Shown: piece after piece, positions 1-10,276 of the stretch
Layout of the letters: the number at the start of each line of letters is the position of its first letter
Position numbering within the stretch: position 1 is the stretch's first letter
NCBI RefSeq assembly: GCF_029871205.1
Contig: NZ_SSOJ01000067.1
Location: 108,693 to 172,692, forward strand
Source: Pseudomonas sp. BN417
GTDB taxonomy: Bacteria; Pseudomonadota; Gammaproteobacteria; Pseudomonadales; Pseudomonadaceae
Length of the DNA: 64,000 nucleotides
Direction: 5' to 3'
Program-made: the position numbers and the translations under genes
The notes under the pieces: generated by a model
What the model was told of the DNA's origin: nothing
What the model saw: only the letters and a program-made list of their open reading frames with translations
The model's database searches: none

Positions 1-55
1 TGGTGTCGGTGGCTTCTGCGATGTCAGTGATCAGCTGGTCTTTGGTGAGTGCCAT
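1..55 (-). CDS. HU-family DNA-binding protein, N-terminal fragment
   Basis: Only the first 18 codons are inside the window; the gene continues past the left edge. Read on the minus strand from the ATG at 55, it begins MALTKDQLITDIAEA. This is the typical start of a Pseudomonas HU/IHF-family protein (the MALTKDQLI subgroup, distinct from HupB, which begins MNKSEL). Family members are dimeric nucleoid proteins that bind and bend DNA with little sequence specificity. The assignment rests on the N-terminus alone. The gene is divergent from the 4.5S RNA gene. Confidence 0.75.
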   Translation of the reverse strand, partial: MALTKDQLITDIAEATDT

Positions 56-394
56 GGTGTAGCTCCATTCAATGAGTGTCTGGCTCGTGGCCTGGCCGGT
101 CGCGCCGGCCCTTGCTGAGACAAGCGGCGGGCCTGGAAGTGCGGCGGAGGTTGCAACCGGGGATCGAATCCACAGGGACGTTAGCACGAAAGTGCGGGCC
201 GTCTGGCCGGGCGGTGGAGCTTTTATGCTGAATTTACGCAGCCGGGCGGGCTGTTGCTGCGGTGGTTGCGACAGGTTGTCGCCGAATCGGCGTTTGTCGT
301 CAATGGCCGGGCCGGGCCCGCGGGGCGGCGCCCAGCCTCGACCGCGCTATCGTGGCTGATTCGCAAGTGCTTGTAAGGAAACCGGTTTTAGCGG
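56..394. other. Intergenic region between the HU gene and ffs
   Basis: No convincing gene is seen here. Open frames in this stretch have no ribosome binding site and low-complexity Gly/Arg/Pro composition typical of GC-rich non-coding DNA. It should hold the minus-strand promoter of the HU gene. A perfect 10-bp palindrome GGTTGCAACC lies at 149-158; its role is unknown. Confidence 0.5.
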
Positions 395-422
395 TTGTAA
401 GTTGGCGAGGAGCCGGTACAAT
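395..422 (+). promoter_or_regulatory. Predicted sigma-70 promoter of the 4.5S RNA gene
   Basis: TTGTAA at 395-400 and TACAAT at 417-422 are separated by 16 bp. Transcription would begin near 429, about 27 nt before the mature 5' end of the RNA. This fits the precursor leader that RNase P removes from 4.5S RNA in E. coli. Confidence 0.6.
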
Positions 423-455
423 GGCGCGGCTCGCCGATCTGGCGAGCTGCGTGAT

Positions 456-566
456 GGTGGCCCTGCCGGTCCCCCCGCAACGATCAGCCGTGAACCCGGT
501 CAGGCCTGGAAGGGAGCAGCCGCAGCGGTGAAATCGTGTGCCGGGGTGTGGCTGGTGGGGTCACCT
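456..566 (+). ncRNA. ffs: 4.5S RNA of the signal recognition particle (SRP RNA)
   Basis: The RNA folds as one long hairpin: GGTGGCCCTGCC at the 5' end pairs with GGTGGGGTCACC at the 3' end. The universally conserved Ffh-binding core is present, with CAGGCCTGGAAGGGAGCAGC at 500-519 on one side and GTGTGCCGGG opposite. With Ffh it forms the SRP that targets nascent membrane proteins to FtsY. Ends are estimated from the pairing and could be off by a few bases. Lying just upstream of the dnaX region is a familiar Pseudomonas arrangement. Confidence 0.93.
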
Positions 567-575
567 CCAATTTCT

Positions 576-600
576 AAGTCTTTAATTCTAAAAGACTTTT
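576..600 (+). terminator. Possible intrinsic terminator after ffs
   Basis: AAGTCTTT at 576-583 pairs with AAAGACTT at 591-598 around a 7-nt loop, followed by a short T-rich stretch. The stem is AT-rich, so it would be a weak terminator. Position directly after the 4.5S RNA supports the call. Confidence 0.4.
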
Positions 601-941
601 CTCGCCAAAAATCGAAGAGTGGAACAGCGTTTAGGTACACCTGAGTGGTGCGTCGTGCGATACATCGTGCCTGTTCGCTCAATATCTTCGCTGTTCAGCC
701 CAACTCCAGCTCCTTCCCCCTTTCTGGCCGATGACCATCCTCAAGCCACGTTGCTTGCTGCGCAGCAAGCCGGAAGTGTCAGGGGAGGGCGATATATCCG
801 GGCGTTATCTGCTGTTGTCGTCCTGCTGGTCCTCGGGGTGGTTCAGGTCGCCATTTGCAATGGATACGGGTGCCTGGATGAAGGTTGACGCCACTTCGTG
901 ACCTAAACTCATATATGGCCTCGCAGGGAGGGGCAGTCGAT
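601..941. other. Intergenic region, no confident gene
   Basis: Two weak frames cross this stretch. A GTG-initiated frame at 619-888 would encode 89 residues with a hydrophobic segment near its C-terminus (ALSAVVVLLVLGVVQVAI). An ATG frame starts at 732. Neither has a good ribosome binding site, and neither resembles a known family. A small membrane protein in the first frame cannot be excluded. Confidence 0.3.
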
Positions 942-1298
942 ATGAGGCAAGCGAGATCACGGCTATTTACTGCTCTACTTCCAGTCTTGTGTTATGCGGC
1001 GAGTACTGCGGCAGAGGGTTTTGATTGCAATCACACATTCGATCTCAAGCTGCGAACAAGCATGTGTGCCTTGGAGTTGGAGAAAGAGTGGAGGCCAAAA
1101 TTAAAACCTGATGATGCGTGTGCAAAACTTATTGCCGAGGCTGGAAGATTCGTCGCCCAATTTGACAAGGGCAATATACAGATTAATGAAGTTTGCACTA
1201 AGGACCAGTTGATGGAAGCGGCCGAAAATGCGGCGGCGACGATTGCCAAGGCGCGTGAAAAAGGATGGACCACCCTTGAGGAATATTTGAATTATTAG
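942..1298 (+). CDS. Small exported hypothetical protein
   Basis: The 118-residue protein is not recognised as a named family. The start at 942 was chosen because a purine-rich GGGAGGGGC lies just upstream and the N-terminus then reads as a signal peptide: a basic MRQARSR, a hydrophobic core, and a likely cleavage site after STAAEG. The mature part is charged and mostly helical by composition. It has four widely spaced cysteines (in FDCNH, SMCAL, DACAK and EVCTK) that could form two disulfides in the periplasm. GC content is lower than in the neighbouring genes, hinting at a strain-variable gene. No partner genes are obvious. Confidence 0.6.
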   Translation: MRQARSRLFTALLPVLCYAASTAAEGFDCNHTFDLKLRTSMCALELEKEWRPKLKPDDACAKLIAEAGRFVAQFDKGNIQINEVCTKDQLMEAAENAAATIAKAREKGWTTLEEYLNY

Positions 1299-1588
1299 AG
1301 CTACTACACAGGCTGGCCCGTAAGGGCTGACGAAATTGCCTGTGCGTTTACTTGTGCGGTATGTCGTGCAGTGCGTTCACTCTTCGCTTGTCTTCCTCTG
1401 TAATACGTTTTGACAGGCTCCCTGGGATAAACCTTCTCGTCGATTCTTTTTCCGGGTACCTGCGCGCTGCTCGGCAAGGTGCTGCTCGCTTTGGCGAGCC
1501 CGGCCAGGCGATGCTGGGTCCGGCCATGGCGGGGTGCATTGGTGTGCGGACTAAACTGGTAGGGACCCATCTCGTGCGGTGAGCAGCC
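1299..1588. other. Intergenic region upstream of the oxygenase gene
   Basis: No gene is supported here. A minus-strand frame reaching from 1990 into this region is an antisense shadow of the oxygenase gene. No strong promoter or repeat was recognised. Confidence 0.4.
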
Positions 1589-2224
1589 ATGCCGCCCTCC
1601 AGTGCTGAAGTCGTCCGCCTGTTCCCGACCTTCGTCTGGCAAAGCCAGTTCGAACCTGCCTGCTACGAACCGCTCAACCGAGATCTGCTCGCCTATGTCG
1701 AGACGCTCATGGGGGCGGGGGGCGAAGCCTGTACGGGCGTCGCTTGGCAATCCGGGTACCAGCTGCATCGGAAACCGGAATTGGCGGCGCTGGTCACTCA
1801 TATCGAGGCGGCTGTGAGCGATGTGCTTGCGTTCATCAAGGTGGTCGATGCGCCGTTCCGCATCACTGGCTGCTGGGCCAATGCACTCGGACCCGGGGCG
1901 CCGCATCCGATGCACAGCCATCCCAACAATTTCCTGAGCGGCGTTTATTACGTGCAAACGCAGGAGGGGGCAGACAGGATCAACTTCCATGATCCGCGCC
2001 CCCAGGCAGCCGTGATTCGTCCGCCGGTCACTGCCTTGATGGCATACAACACCGACCAGGTCGTGCTAACGGTCCGCGAAGGCACTCTGCTCATATTCCC
2101 GGCGTGGCTGCCGCATTCAGTGCCCGCGAACACCAGTGATCGCCTGCGTGTCAGCGTAAGTTTCAACGTTATGTTCGTTTCGTACGACGCGACCATGAGC
2201 CCGCCGCTATGGGGCGAGGACTGA
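1589..2224 (+). CDS. TIGR02466-type 2OG-Fe(II) oxygenase superfamily protein
   Basis: The 211-residue protein has the cupin-like core of the 2OG-Fe(II)_Oxy_5 group (TIGR02466). Visible are an N-terminal LFPTFVW, the motif HPMHSHPNNFLSGVYYVQ that supplies iron-ligand histidines, FHDPRPQ, then FPAWLPHSVPAN with the distal histidine. RLRVSVSFN follows and carries the arginine expected to bind 2-oxoglutarate. Members are putative hydroxylases with unknown substrates. It stands alone, converging on the binding-protein gene at 2272. The fold assignment is confident, the substrate is not known, and the ribosome binding site is weak. Confidence 0.85.
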   Translation: MPPSSAEVVRLFPTFVWQSQFEPACYEPLNRDLLAYVETLMGAGGEACTGVAWQSGYQLHRKPELAALVTHIEAAVSDVLAFIKVVDAPFRITGCWANALGPGAPHPMHSHPNNFLSGVYYVQTQEGADRINFHDPRPQAAVIRPPVTALMAYNTDQVVLTVREGTLLIFPAWLPHSVPANTSDRLRVSVSFNVMFVSYDATMSPPLWGED

Positions 2225-2271
2225 AGACCCGAAGAGCAGCCTCCAGTCCGTTTCTCTTTCGGCGTCGATGC

Positions 2272-3000
2272 TCAGCGGTATCGCGCCAGGATCTCGTCGA
2301 TCTCCCCTGATTCCTTCATCTGCAACAGTGTGTGCAGAATGCGCTGTGCCGGCAGGTCCGGGTCATTGCGCACCAGGCAGCTCACGGGCTCTTCGTCCAG
2401 CGTGGCGACGCCGATCAACTGGTCGCTGTCGGGCAGGTCGCGGTTGAACCAGGCCAGGGCCAGTTCGTTGCTCAGTGCGTACTGGTAACGTCCGGCCAGC
2501 AGCTTCTGCAGCACCAGCTGCTGGTTGCGGGCGTCGTCTCGTTGCACGGCACCGCGCTCGAACTGTTGTTGCAGGCGCGGGTAGGTGTAGCCCAGCACAG
2601 TGCCGATGCTCTGACCGGAGAGGGCGTCCGGACCGGAGATCCCTTCACTTCCCTGGCGCGCCACTATCAGGTCGCGCTGGCGGATGAAGGGCACGCTCCA
2701 GAGGTATTCCTCGCCGTTGGCGATCCATTTCGGGCTGATATAGCAACGCACATCGATCTCGCCTTGCTTCAGCGCCAGCTCCACGCGATTGCGCGGCAGA
2801 ACCAGGATCTGCGCCGGCATATCGAGCCGCTGCGCCAGGCTCAGGATCAGGTCGTGGATGATGCCGCCGACCAGGCGGTTTTCCTTGAATTCGGCCAGCG
2901 GCATGGCCCAGCTGTCCACTGCCGAGAAGCGCAGGGCGGCTGGGGCGGCGATGCCGGCGGGGCCCCAGCAGAGGAGCAGGGCGAGGACTACTGAGCGCAT
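2272..3000 (-). CDS. Periplasmic solute-binding protein, family 3-like
   Basis: The 242-residue protein begins with a clear signal peptide (MRSVVLALLLCWGPAGIAA) and has the length and pattern of SBP_bac_3 proteins. A first lobe contains LAEFKENRLVGGIIHDL, a central region contains the hinge-like TVLGYTYPRL, and the C-terminal lobe follows. No transport permease or ATPase lies beside it. It may therefore be an orphan binding protein or a sensor-like receptor rather than part of a local ABC transporter. A GAGGGAGC ribosome binding site precedes the ATG. Ligand unknown. Confidence 0.75.
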   Translation of the reverse strand: MRSVVLALLLCWGPAGIAAPAALRFSAVDSWAMPLAEFKENRLVGGIIHDLILSLAQRLDMPAQILVLPRNRVELALKQGEIDVRCYISPKWIANGEEYLWSVPFIRQRDLIVARQGSEGISGPDALSGQSIGTVLGYTYPRLQQQFERGAVQRDDARNQQLVLQKLLAGRYQYALSNELALAWFNRDLPDSDQLIGVATLDEEPVSCLVRNDPDLPAQRILHTLLQMKESGEIDEILARYR

Positions 3001-3142
3001 CGGGCTCCCTCGTCATGGGTGGCGGTGCTCCACAATGCCCGTTGCTGAGCGGATTGAACAGGGCGAAGTTCGCATCGGATGCAATTTGCGCATCGCTCCG
3101 CTAGCATTAGCTCCCTCTGCTTTCCCGACGCGATGGTTTTCA

Positions 3143-5290
<2,148 letters not shown>

Positions 5291-5301
5291 GGACAATCAC
5301 C

Positions 5302-5628
5302 ATGATGAAAGGTGGCATGGCAGGCCTGATGAAACAGGCCCAACAGATGCAGGAAAAAATGCAGAAGATGCAGGAAGAGCTGGCCAATGCCGAAGTCACC
5401 GGTCAGTCCGGCGCCGGCCTGGTGAGCGTGGTGATGACCGGTCGTCATGACGTCAAGCGCGTCTCCCTGGACGACAGCCTGATGCAGGAAGACAAGGAAA
5501 TCCTCGAGGACCTGATCGCCGCCGCGGTGAATGACGCCGTGCGCAAGATCGAGCAGAACAACCAGGAGAAAATGGCCGGCATGACCGCTGGCATGCAGCT
5601 GCCTCCTGGCTTCAAGATGCCCTTCTGA
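5302..5628 (+). CDS. ybaB: YbaB/EbfC nucleoid-associated protein
   Basis: The 108-residue protein is a member of the YbaB/EbfC family, dimeric DNA-binding proteins that associate with the nucleoid. It has the characteristic start [20 protein letters not shown] with a helical Met/Gln-rich N-terminus, the core [23 protein letters not shown], and a Met-rich tail. It sits between dnaX and recR, the conserved arrangement in gammaproteobacteria, and is probably co-transcribed with dnaX. Confidence 0.95.
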   Translation: MMKGGMAGLMKQAQQMQEKMQKMQEELANAEVTGQSGAGLVSVVMTGRHDVKRVSLDDSLMQEDKEILEDLIAAAVNDAVRKIEQNNQEKMAGMTAGMQLPPGFKMPF

Positions 5629-5635
5629 TCCAGCC

Positions 5636-5659
5636 CCCTCTCCCGCCTGCGGGAGAGGG
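5636..5659. repeat. Palindromic intergenic repeat
   Basis: CCCTCTCCCGC at 5636-5646 is followed after two bases by its exact reverse complement. It is then followed by GTTGGGGAGAGGG, giving a widespread type of short intergenic palindrome. It lies between ybaB and recR and may affect message stability. Confidence 0.6.
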
Positions 5660-5724
5660 TTGGGGAGAGGGCGCATTCTGCCCTTTTCCCTGGCCCCTCA
5701 CCCTTTGATGGGCGAGGGAAAATC

Positions 5725-5745
5725 GCGGCCATTGGCCGCTTTTTT
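5725..5745 (+). terminator. Intrinsic terminator between ybaB and recR
   Basis: GCGGCC at 5725-5730 and GGCCGC at 5734-5739 form a short GC stem followed by six Ts. It lies only 16 bp before the recR start, so it probably attenuates rather than fully stops read-through from dnaX-ybaB. Confidence 0.65.
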
Positions 5746-5760
5746 CATTGCGAGATTTCC

Positions 5761-6360
5761 ATGAGCTTCAGCCCGCTGATCCGCCAACTGATCGACGCCT
5801 TGCGCATCCTGCCCGGAGTGGGGCAGAAGACGGCGCAGCGCATGGCGTTGCAGATGCTGGAGCGCGACCGCAGCGGCGGCTTGCGGCTGGCCCAGGCCCT
5901 GACAGCGGCCATGGAAGGGGTAGGGCACTGCAAGCGCTGCCGGACCCTGAGCGAGGAAGAGCTCTGCCCGCAATGCGCTGACCCGCGCCGCGACGATTCG
6001 CTGCTCTGCGTGGTCGAAGGGCCGCTGGACGTGTTCGCCGTCGAGCAGACTGGCTATCGAGGCCGCTTCTTCGTGCTCAAGGGACACTTGTCGCCGCTGG
6101 ACGGTCTCGGCCCGGAGGCCATCGGCATCCCCGAGCTGATGGTGCGCATCGAGGCCGGCAGCTTCGCCGAGGTGATCCTGGCCACCAACCCCACAGTGGA
6201 AGGTGAAGCCACCGCCCACTACATCGCCCAGTTGCTGGCGCCCAAGTCCATCGTCGTCTCCCGTATCGCCCACGGCGTACCGCTCGGCGGCGAGTTGGAG
6301 CTGGTCGACGGCGGCACCCTGGCCCATGCCCTGGCCGGTCGGCGGCCGATCGGGCTCTGA
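5761..6360 (+). CDS. recR: Recombination mediator protein RecR
   Basis: The 199-residue protein acts with RecF and RecO to load RecA on gapped DNA. It contains the N-terminal helix-hairpin-helix [13 protein letters not shown], the four-cysteine zinc finger ([16 protein letters not shown]), and a TOPRIM domain beginning [15 protein letters not shown]. The Walker-like C-terminal segment ends in [16 protein letters not shown]. Length and domain order match the family. It is the third gene of the conserved dnaX-ybaB-recR group. Confidence 0.97.
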   Translation: MSFSPLIRQLIDALRILPGVGQKTAQRMALQMLERDRSGGLRLAQALTAAMEGVGHCKRCRTLSEEELCPQCADPRRDDSLLCVVEGPLDVFAVEQTGYRGRFFVLKGHLSPLDGLGPEAIGIPELMVRIEAGSFAEVILATNPTVEGEATAHYIAQLLAPKSIVVSRIAHGVPLGGELELVDGGTLAHALAGRRPIGL

Positions 6361-6508
6361 CCGCTCCCGTATCCGGCAAATCCGTTGCGTACAGCGCTCC
6401 TGTCGCGAACCCTCGAGGCCGATCTGTCCTGATCGATGGCGTAACTCTCGCCTTGTAAACCAAGCAAGCGCTCGGTAAGTTCGTTCGATCTCACCAGGGA
6501 GCCTTGCC

Positions 6509-7657
6509 ATGTCCACCTGCCAGGAATACTTCGACGAGTCCCACCAACTGGTCCGGGATTCGGTGCGCCGCTTCGTCGAGCGGGAAATCCTGCCCCATAT
6601 CGTCGAATGGGAAGAGGCCGAGGAGTTTCCCCGCGAGCTGTATCTCAAGGCCGGCGCTGCCGGCATCCTCGGCATCGGCTACCCCGAGGCCCTGGGCGGC
6701 AGCCACGAAGGCGACCTGTTCGCGAAGGTCGCTGCCAGCGAAGAGTTGATGCGCAGCGGTTCCGGCGGTCTGGTGGCCGGGCTCGGTTCTCTGGATATCG
6801 GCCTGCCACCGGTGATCAAGTGGGCGCGCCCGGCGCTGCGCGAGCGCATCGTGCCCCAGGTGCTGGCGGGCGAGAAGATCATGGCGCTGGCGGTTACCGA
6901 GCCTTCCGGCGGCTCGGACGTGGCCAGCCTAAAGACCCGCGCTGTGCGCGATGGCGACTTCTACCGCGTCACCGGCAGCAAGACCTTCATCACCAGTGGT
7001 GTGCGCGCCGACTACTACAGCGTGGCGGTGCGCACCGGCGGCGAGGGCTTCGGCGGCGTCAGCCTGCTGCTGGTGGAGAAGGGTACCCCAGGTTTCACCG
7101 TCGGCCGCAAGCTGAAGAAGATGGGCTGGTGGGCCTCGGACACCGCCGAACTGTTCTTCGACGACTGCAAGGTGCCGGCGGGGAACCTGATCGGCATGGA
7201 GAACATGGGGTTCGCCTGCATCATGGCCAACTTCCAGAGCGAGCGCCTGGCCCTGGCCATCATGGCCAACATGACTGCGCAGCTTGCCCTGGAGGAGTCG
7301 CTCAAGTGGGCCCGTGAGCGCGAGGCTTTCGGCAAGCCCATCGGCCGCTTCCAGGTGCTCAGGCACCGGCTGGCGGAAATGGCCACCCAGTTGGAGGTGT
7401 CCCGCGAGTTCACCTATCGCCAGGCGGCAAAGATGGCGGCGGGCAAGAGCGTGATCAAGGAAATTTCCATGGCGAAGAACTTCGCCACCGATATCGCCGA
7501 CCGCCTGACCTACGACGCGGTGCAGATCCTCGGCGGCATGGGCTACATGCGCGAGAGCCTGGTGGAGCGCCTCTATCGCGATAACCGCATACTTTCCATT
7601 GGCGGCGGGACGCGGGAAATCATGAATGAGATCATCGCCAAGCAGATGGACCTCTGA
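6509..7657 (+). CDS. Acyl-CoA dehydrogenase
   Basis: The 382-residue flavoprotein has the full family layout. An N-terminal helical domain is followed by the central beta domain with LAVTEPSGGSDVASLKT (the FAD-binding A[LV]TEP signature) and FITSG. The C-terminal helical domain contains REAFGKPIGRFQVLRHRLAEM and QILGGMGYMRESLVERLYRD, then GGGTREIM, where the catalytic base and FAD contacts normally lie. It should oxidise an acyl-CoA to the 2-enoyl-CoA and pass electrons to ETF. The substrate is undefined; it resembles the P. aeruginosa gene downstream of recR. An AGGGAGCC ribosome binding site precedes the ATG. Confidence 0.92.
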   Translation: MSTCQEYFDESHQLVRDSVRRFVEREILPHIVEWEEAEEFPRELYLKAGAAGILGIGYPEALGGSHEGDLFAKVAASEELMRSGSGGLVAGLGSLDIGLPPVIKWARPALRERIVPQVLAGEKIMALAVTEPSGGSDVASLKTRAVRDGDFYRVTGSKTFITSGVRADYYSVAVRTGGEGFGGVSLLLVEKGTPGFTVGRKLKKMGWWASDTAELFFDDCKVPAGNLIGMENMGFACIMANFQSERLALAIMANMTAQLALEESLKWAREREAFGKPIGRFQVLRHRLAEMATQLEVSREFTYRQAAKMAAGKSVIKEISMAKNFATDIADRLTYDAVQILGGMGYMRESLVERLYRDNRILSIGGGTREIMNEIIAKQMDL

Positions 7658-7662
7658 GCAGG

Positions 7663-7690
7663 ACCGGAGCTCCCGAAAGGGAGTTCCGGT
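7663..7690 (+). terminator. Stem-loop after the acyl-CoA dehydrogenase gene
   Basis: A 12-bp stem (7663-7674 with 7679-7690, one G-U pair) closes a GAAA tetraloop 5 bp after the stop codon. The downstream sequence ATTGTT is only weakly T-rich. It may terminate inefficiently or stabilise the message. Confidence 0.5.
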
Positions 7691-7755
7691 ATTGTTCGGT
7701 ATGGATATATTATGGTCGACATCCAATTCGACCGAGTGATTCCGGAGAAACCCTG

Positions 7756-8289
7756 ATGAGCGATCTGTCCCGCGAAGAAAAACTGCAAGTCTGGCTGGCG
7801 GCCGAGGCCGAAATCCGCGCCCGTCTGAAACCCGGCACCATGAGCATCGCGGAGGTGGCGACGCTCAGCCCCATGGAATTCTTCGACGGCATCGGCCGTG
7901 GCGAGTTGCCCGCGCCGCCCATGGGCGAGCTGATGGGCTTCGTGCCCATCGAATGGTCAAAAGAGCGCTTCATCTTCCAGGGCGTGCCGCAGATGCAGCA
8001 CTACAACCCGATCGGCTCGGTGCATGGCGGCTATGCCGCGACCCTGCTGGACTCGGCCATGGGTTGCGCCGTCCATACCCACTTGCAGCAGGGACAGGGC
8101 TACACCACTACCGACCTGCGCATCAGCTATATCCGCGCCCTGACCACCAGCACCGGCCCGGTGCGCGCCGAAGGGCGGATCATCCACGTCGGCCGCTCCA
8201 CCGCCCTGGCCGAAGGGCGCATCTACGATGTGGACGGCAAGCTCTATGCGACCGGGTCCACCACCTGCCTGATCCTGGGGGGCAAATAA
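7756..8289 (+). CDS. PaaI-family hot-dog thioesterase
   Basis: The 177-residue protein is a hot-dog fold acyl-CoA thioesterase of the PaaI/YdiI type. The catalytic segment YNPIGSVHGGYAATLLDSAMG carries the HGG motif and an acidic residue. It is followed by YTTTDLRISYIRALT and a typical C-terminal ...GRSTALAEGRIYDVDGKLYATGSTTCLIL. A roughly 50-residue helical N-terminal extension precedes the domain. It follows the acyl-CoA dehydrogenase gene on the same strand, suggesting shared acyl-CoA metabolism. Substrate is not predictable from sequence alone. Confidence 0.88.
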   Translation: MSDLSREEKLQVWLAAEAEIRARLKPGTMSIAEVATLSPMEFFDGIGRGELPAPPMGELMGFVPIEWSKERFIFQGVPQMQHYNPIGSVHGGYAATLLDSAMGCAVHTHLQQGQGYTTTDLRISYIRALTTSTGPVRAEGRIIHVGRSTALAEGRIYDVDGKLYATGSTTCLILGGK

Positions 8290-8324
8290 GGGCTGTGCAG
8301 CCTGGGCCGGCCTGGCAGATTCCC

Positions 8325-8423
8325 TGTGGGGGCGAATTCATTCGCGAAGCAGGCCGCAGGCCTGCCCGCCGGACTTCCAGAGGGGCAATTGCATTGCCCT
8401 TAGCGAATGAATTCGCCCCCACA
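8325..8423. repeat. REPIN-like inverted REP pair
   Basis: A 21-nt arm at 8325-8345 (TGTGGGGGCGAATTCATTCG...) has its perfect reverse complement at 8403-8423. Between the arms are two smaller hairpins (GCAGGCCGCAGGCCTGC and GGGCAATTGCATTGCCC). The architecture is that of a Pseudomonas REP doublet mobilised by a RAYT transposase; no RAYT gene is in the window. Confidence 0.85.
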
Positions 8424-8566
8424 GAACAAAGCGATGCCAGGGCTTTCCGAGTGCTGGAGACGAAGGAGGTGCTGACAATCGAAGGGCAGCTGGCCGGGCC
8501 GCTGCCGATTCCGTAACATTCGCCCCCCCGCCGGTTATCCCCTCTGCCCCACGTCTCAGGTAAGCC

Positions 8567-10030
8567 ATGAAACCAGCCCGTCTGCGTGCCGATGTCCTGG
8601 CCGGACTCACCACCTCGTTCGCGCTGGCGCCCGAGTGCATCGCCTTCGCCCTGGTCGCCCACCTCAACCCGCTGATGGGGCTGTATGGCGCCTTCATCAT
8701 CTGCACCCTGACGGCGCTGTTCGGCGGCCGGCCCGGCATGGTGTCGGGCGCCGCAGGATCGATGGCCGTGGTGATAGTCGCCCTGGTGGTGCAGCAGGGT
8801 GTGCAGTACCTGCTTGCCACCGTGCTGCTGGGCGGATTGATCATGCTCGCGTTCGGCCTGCTGCGCCTGGGCAAGCTGGTGCGCATGGTGCCCTACCCGG
8901 TGATGCTCGGCTTCGTCAACGGCCTGGCCATCGTCATCGCCCTGGCCCAGTTGGAGCACTTCAAGGCCGGCGAGACCTGGCTGAGCGGCACGCCGCTTTC
9001 CCTGATGCTCGGCCTGGTGGTGCTGACCATGGCCATCGTCTACCTGATGCCACGCCTGACCCGTGCCGTGCCGCCGGCGCTGGTGGCGATTCTCGGCGTC
9101 GGCCTGCTGGTCTACCTGCTCGACGTTCCGACCCGCACCCTGGGCGACATGGCGCATGTCGCCGGTGGCCTGCCCGGCCTGGCACTGCCCGAGGTGCCCT
9201 GGAACCTGGAGACCCTGCGCATCATCGCCCCTTACGCGGTGCTGATGGCCCTGGTCGGCCTCCTGGAAACCCTGCTGACGCTGAACCTCACCGATGAGAT
9301 CACCGAAAGCCGCGGCTATCCGGACCGCGAGTGCGTCACCCTGGGCGCGGCCAACATGGTTTCCGGCCTGTTCGGCGGCATGGGCGGCTGCGCGATGATC
9401 GGGCAGACCATGATCAACCTCGGTTCCGGCGGTCGCGGCCGCCTCTCCGGCGTGGTCGCCGGGGTGATGATCCTGCTGTTCGTGCTGTTCCTTTCGCCGC
9501 TGATCGAGCGCATCCCCCTCGCGGCGCTGGTCGGGGTGATGTTCGTGGTGGCGCAGCAGACCTTCGCCTGGGCGTCGCTGCGGGTGCTCAACAAGGTGCC
9601 GTTGAACGACGTGCTGGTGATCGTCGCGGTGACCGTCATCACGGTGTTCACCGACCTGGCCACCGCCGTGATGTGCGGAATCGTCATCGCTGCGCTCAAT
9701 TTCGCCTGGAGCCAGGCCCGCGAACTGTACGCCGACTCCCATCTGGAAGCCGATGGCAGCAAGCTCTACCTCCTGCACGGCACGCTGTTCTTCGCCTCCA
9801 CCACGCCATTCCTCAGCCAGTTCGACCCAGCCAAGGATCCGCCCAGGGTGACGCTCGACTGCCGTCATCTGATCTTTGTCGACTACTCGGCCATCGCTGC
9901 GCTGATGACCCTGCGCGAGCGCTACCTCAAGGCCGGCAAGCAACTGCGCGTGATGCACCTGTCCGAGCGCTGCCGGCAATTGCTCAAGCGCGCCGGCGTG
10001 CAGCACGCCGAGGCCGGCGCACAGCCCTGA
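8567..10030 (+). CDS. SulP-family inorganic anion transporter with STAS domain
   Basis: The 487-residue inner-membrane protein has about 12-14 hydrophobic segments. It includes the N-terminal DVLAGLTTSFALAPECIAFALVA and the central ESRGYPDRECVTLGAANMVSGLFGGMGGCAMIGQTMINL typical of SulP permeases. A cytoplasmic STAS domain follows from about residue 390 (VTLDCRHLIFVDYSAIAALMTL). Family members move sulfate, bicarbonate or other anions; the substrate here cannot be assigned. It stands alone, facing putA across a shared terminator. Confidence 0.9.
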   Translation: MKPARLRADVLAGLTTSFALAPECIAFALVAHLNPLMGLYGAFIICTLTALFGGRPGMVSGAAGSMAVVIVALVVQQGVQYLLATVLLGGLIMLAFGLLRLGKLVRMVPYPVMLGFVNGLAIVIALAQLEHFKAGETWLSGTPLSLMLGLVVLTMAIVYLMPRLTRAVPPALVAILGVGLLVYLLDVPTRTLGDMAHVAGGLPGLALPEVPWNLETLRIIAPYAVLMALVGLLETLLTLNLTDEITESRGYPDRECVTLGAANMVSGLFGGMGGCAMIGQTMINLGSGGRGRLSGVVAGVMILLFVLFLSPLIERIPLAALVGVMFVVAQQTFAWASLRVLNKVPLNDVLVIVAVTVITVFTDLATAVMCGIVIAALNFAWSQARELYADSHLEADGSKLYLLHGTLFFASTTPFLSQFDPAKDPPRVTLDCRHLIFVDYSAIAALMTLRERYLKAGKQLRVMHLSERCRQLLKRAGVQHAEAGAQP

Positions 10031-10083
10031 ATTGGCTCGGCCGGTGGTCGGGCGGGCCTGGCCTGCCGTCACTGAAAAAAGAA

Positions 10084-10111
10084 GGGGGCACGCTTGTGGC
10101 GTGCCCCCTTT
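10084..10111. terminator. Bidirectional terminator between the SulP gene and putA
   Basis: GGGGGCACGC at 10084-10093 pairs perfectly with GCGTGCCCCC at 10099-10108 around TTGTG, followed by TTT. On the other strand a run of As upstream (10075 onward) gives a T-tract, so it can serve both converging genes. Confidence 0.85.
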
Positions 10112-10276
10112 GCCGTTCGGCGGGGTGACGGTCGAGCCGTCCAGAGAGAAACGGGAGCTCCCTGGTGGGGAGGCCCGATTGGAAACCTTGGCTTCCGGGT
10201 GACGCAATCCGGCGCTCGACCTTGTGGGCCGGGCACCGGTTTGGAGCGGTGCCGCGCCCGCAGGCGCGGCGGTCGG

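Noticed and set aside
1304..1990. A 228-codon minus-strand frame
   Set aside because: Antisense to the 2OG oxygenase gene, with no ribosome binding site and no recognisable domain.
8180..10207. A 675-codon minus-strand frame
   Set aside because: It runs opposite the thioesterase and SulP genes and through a REPIN. The low-complexity His/Gln-rich translation marks it as a shadow.
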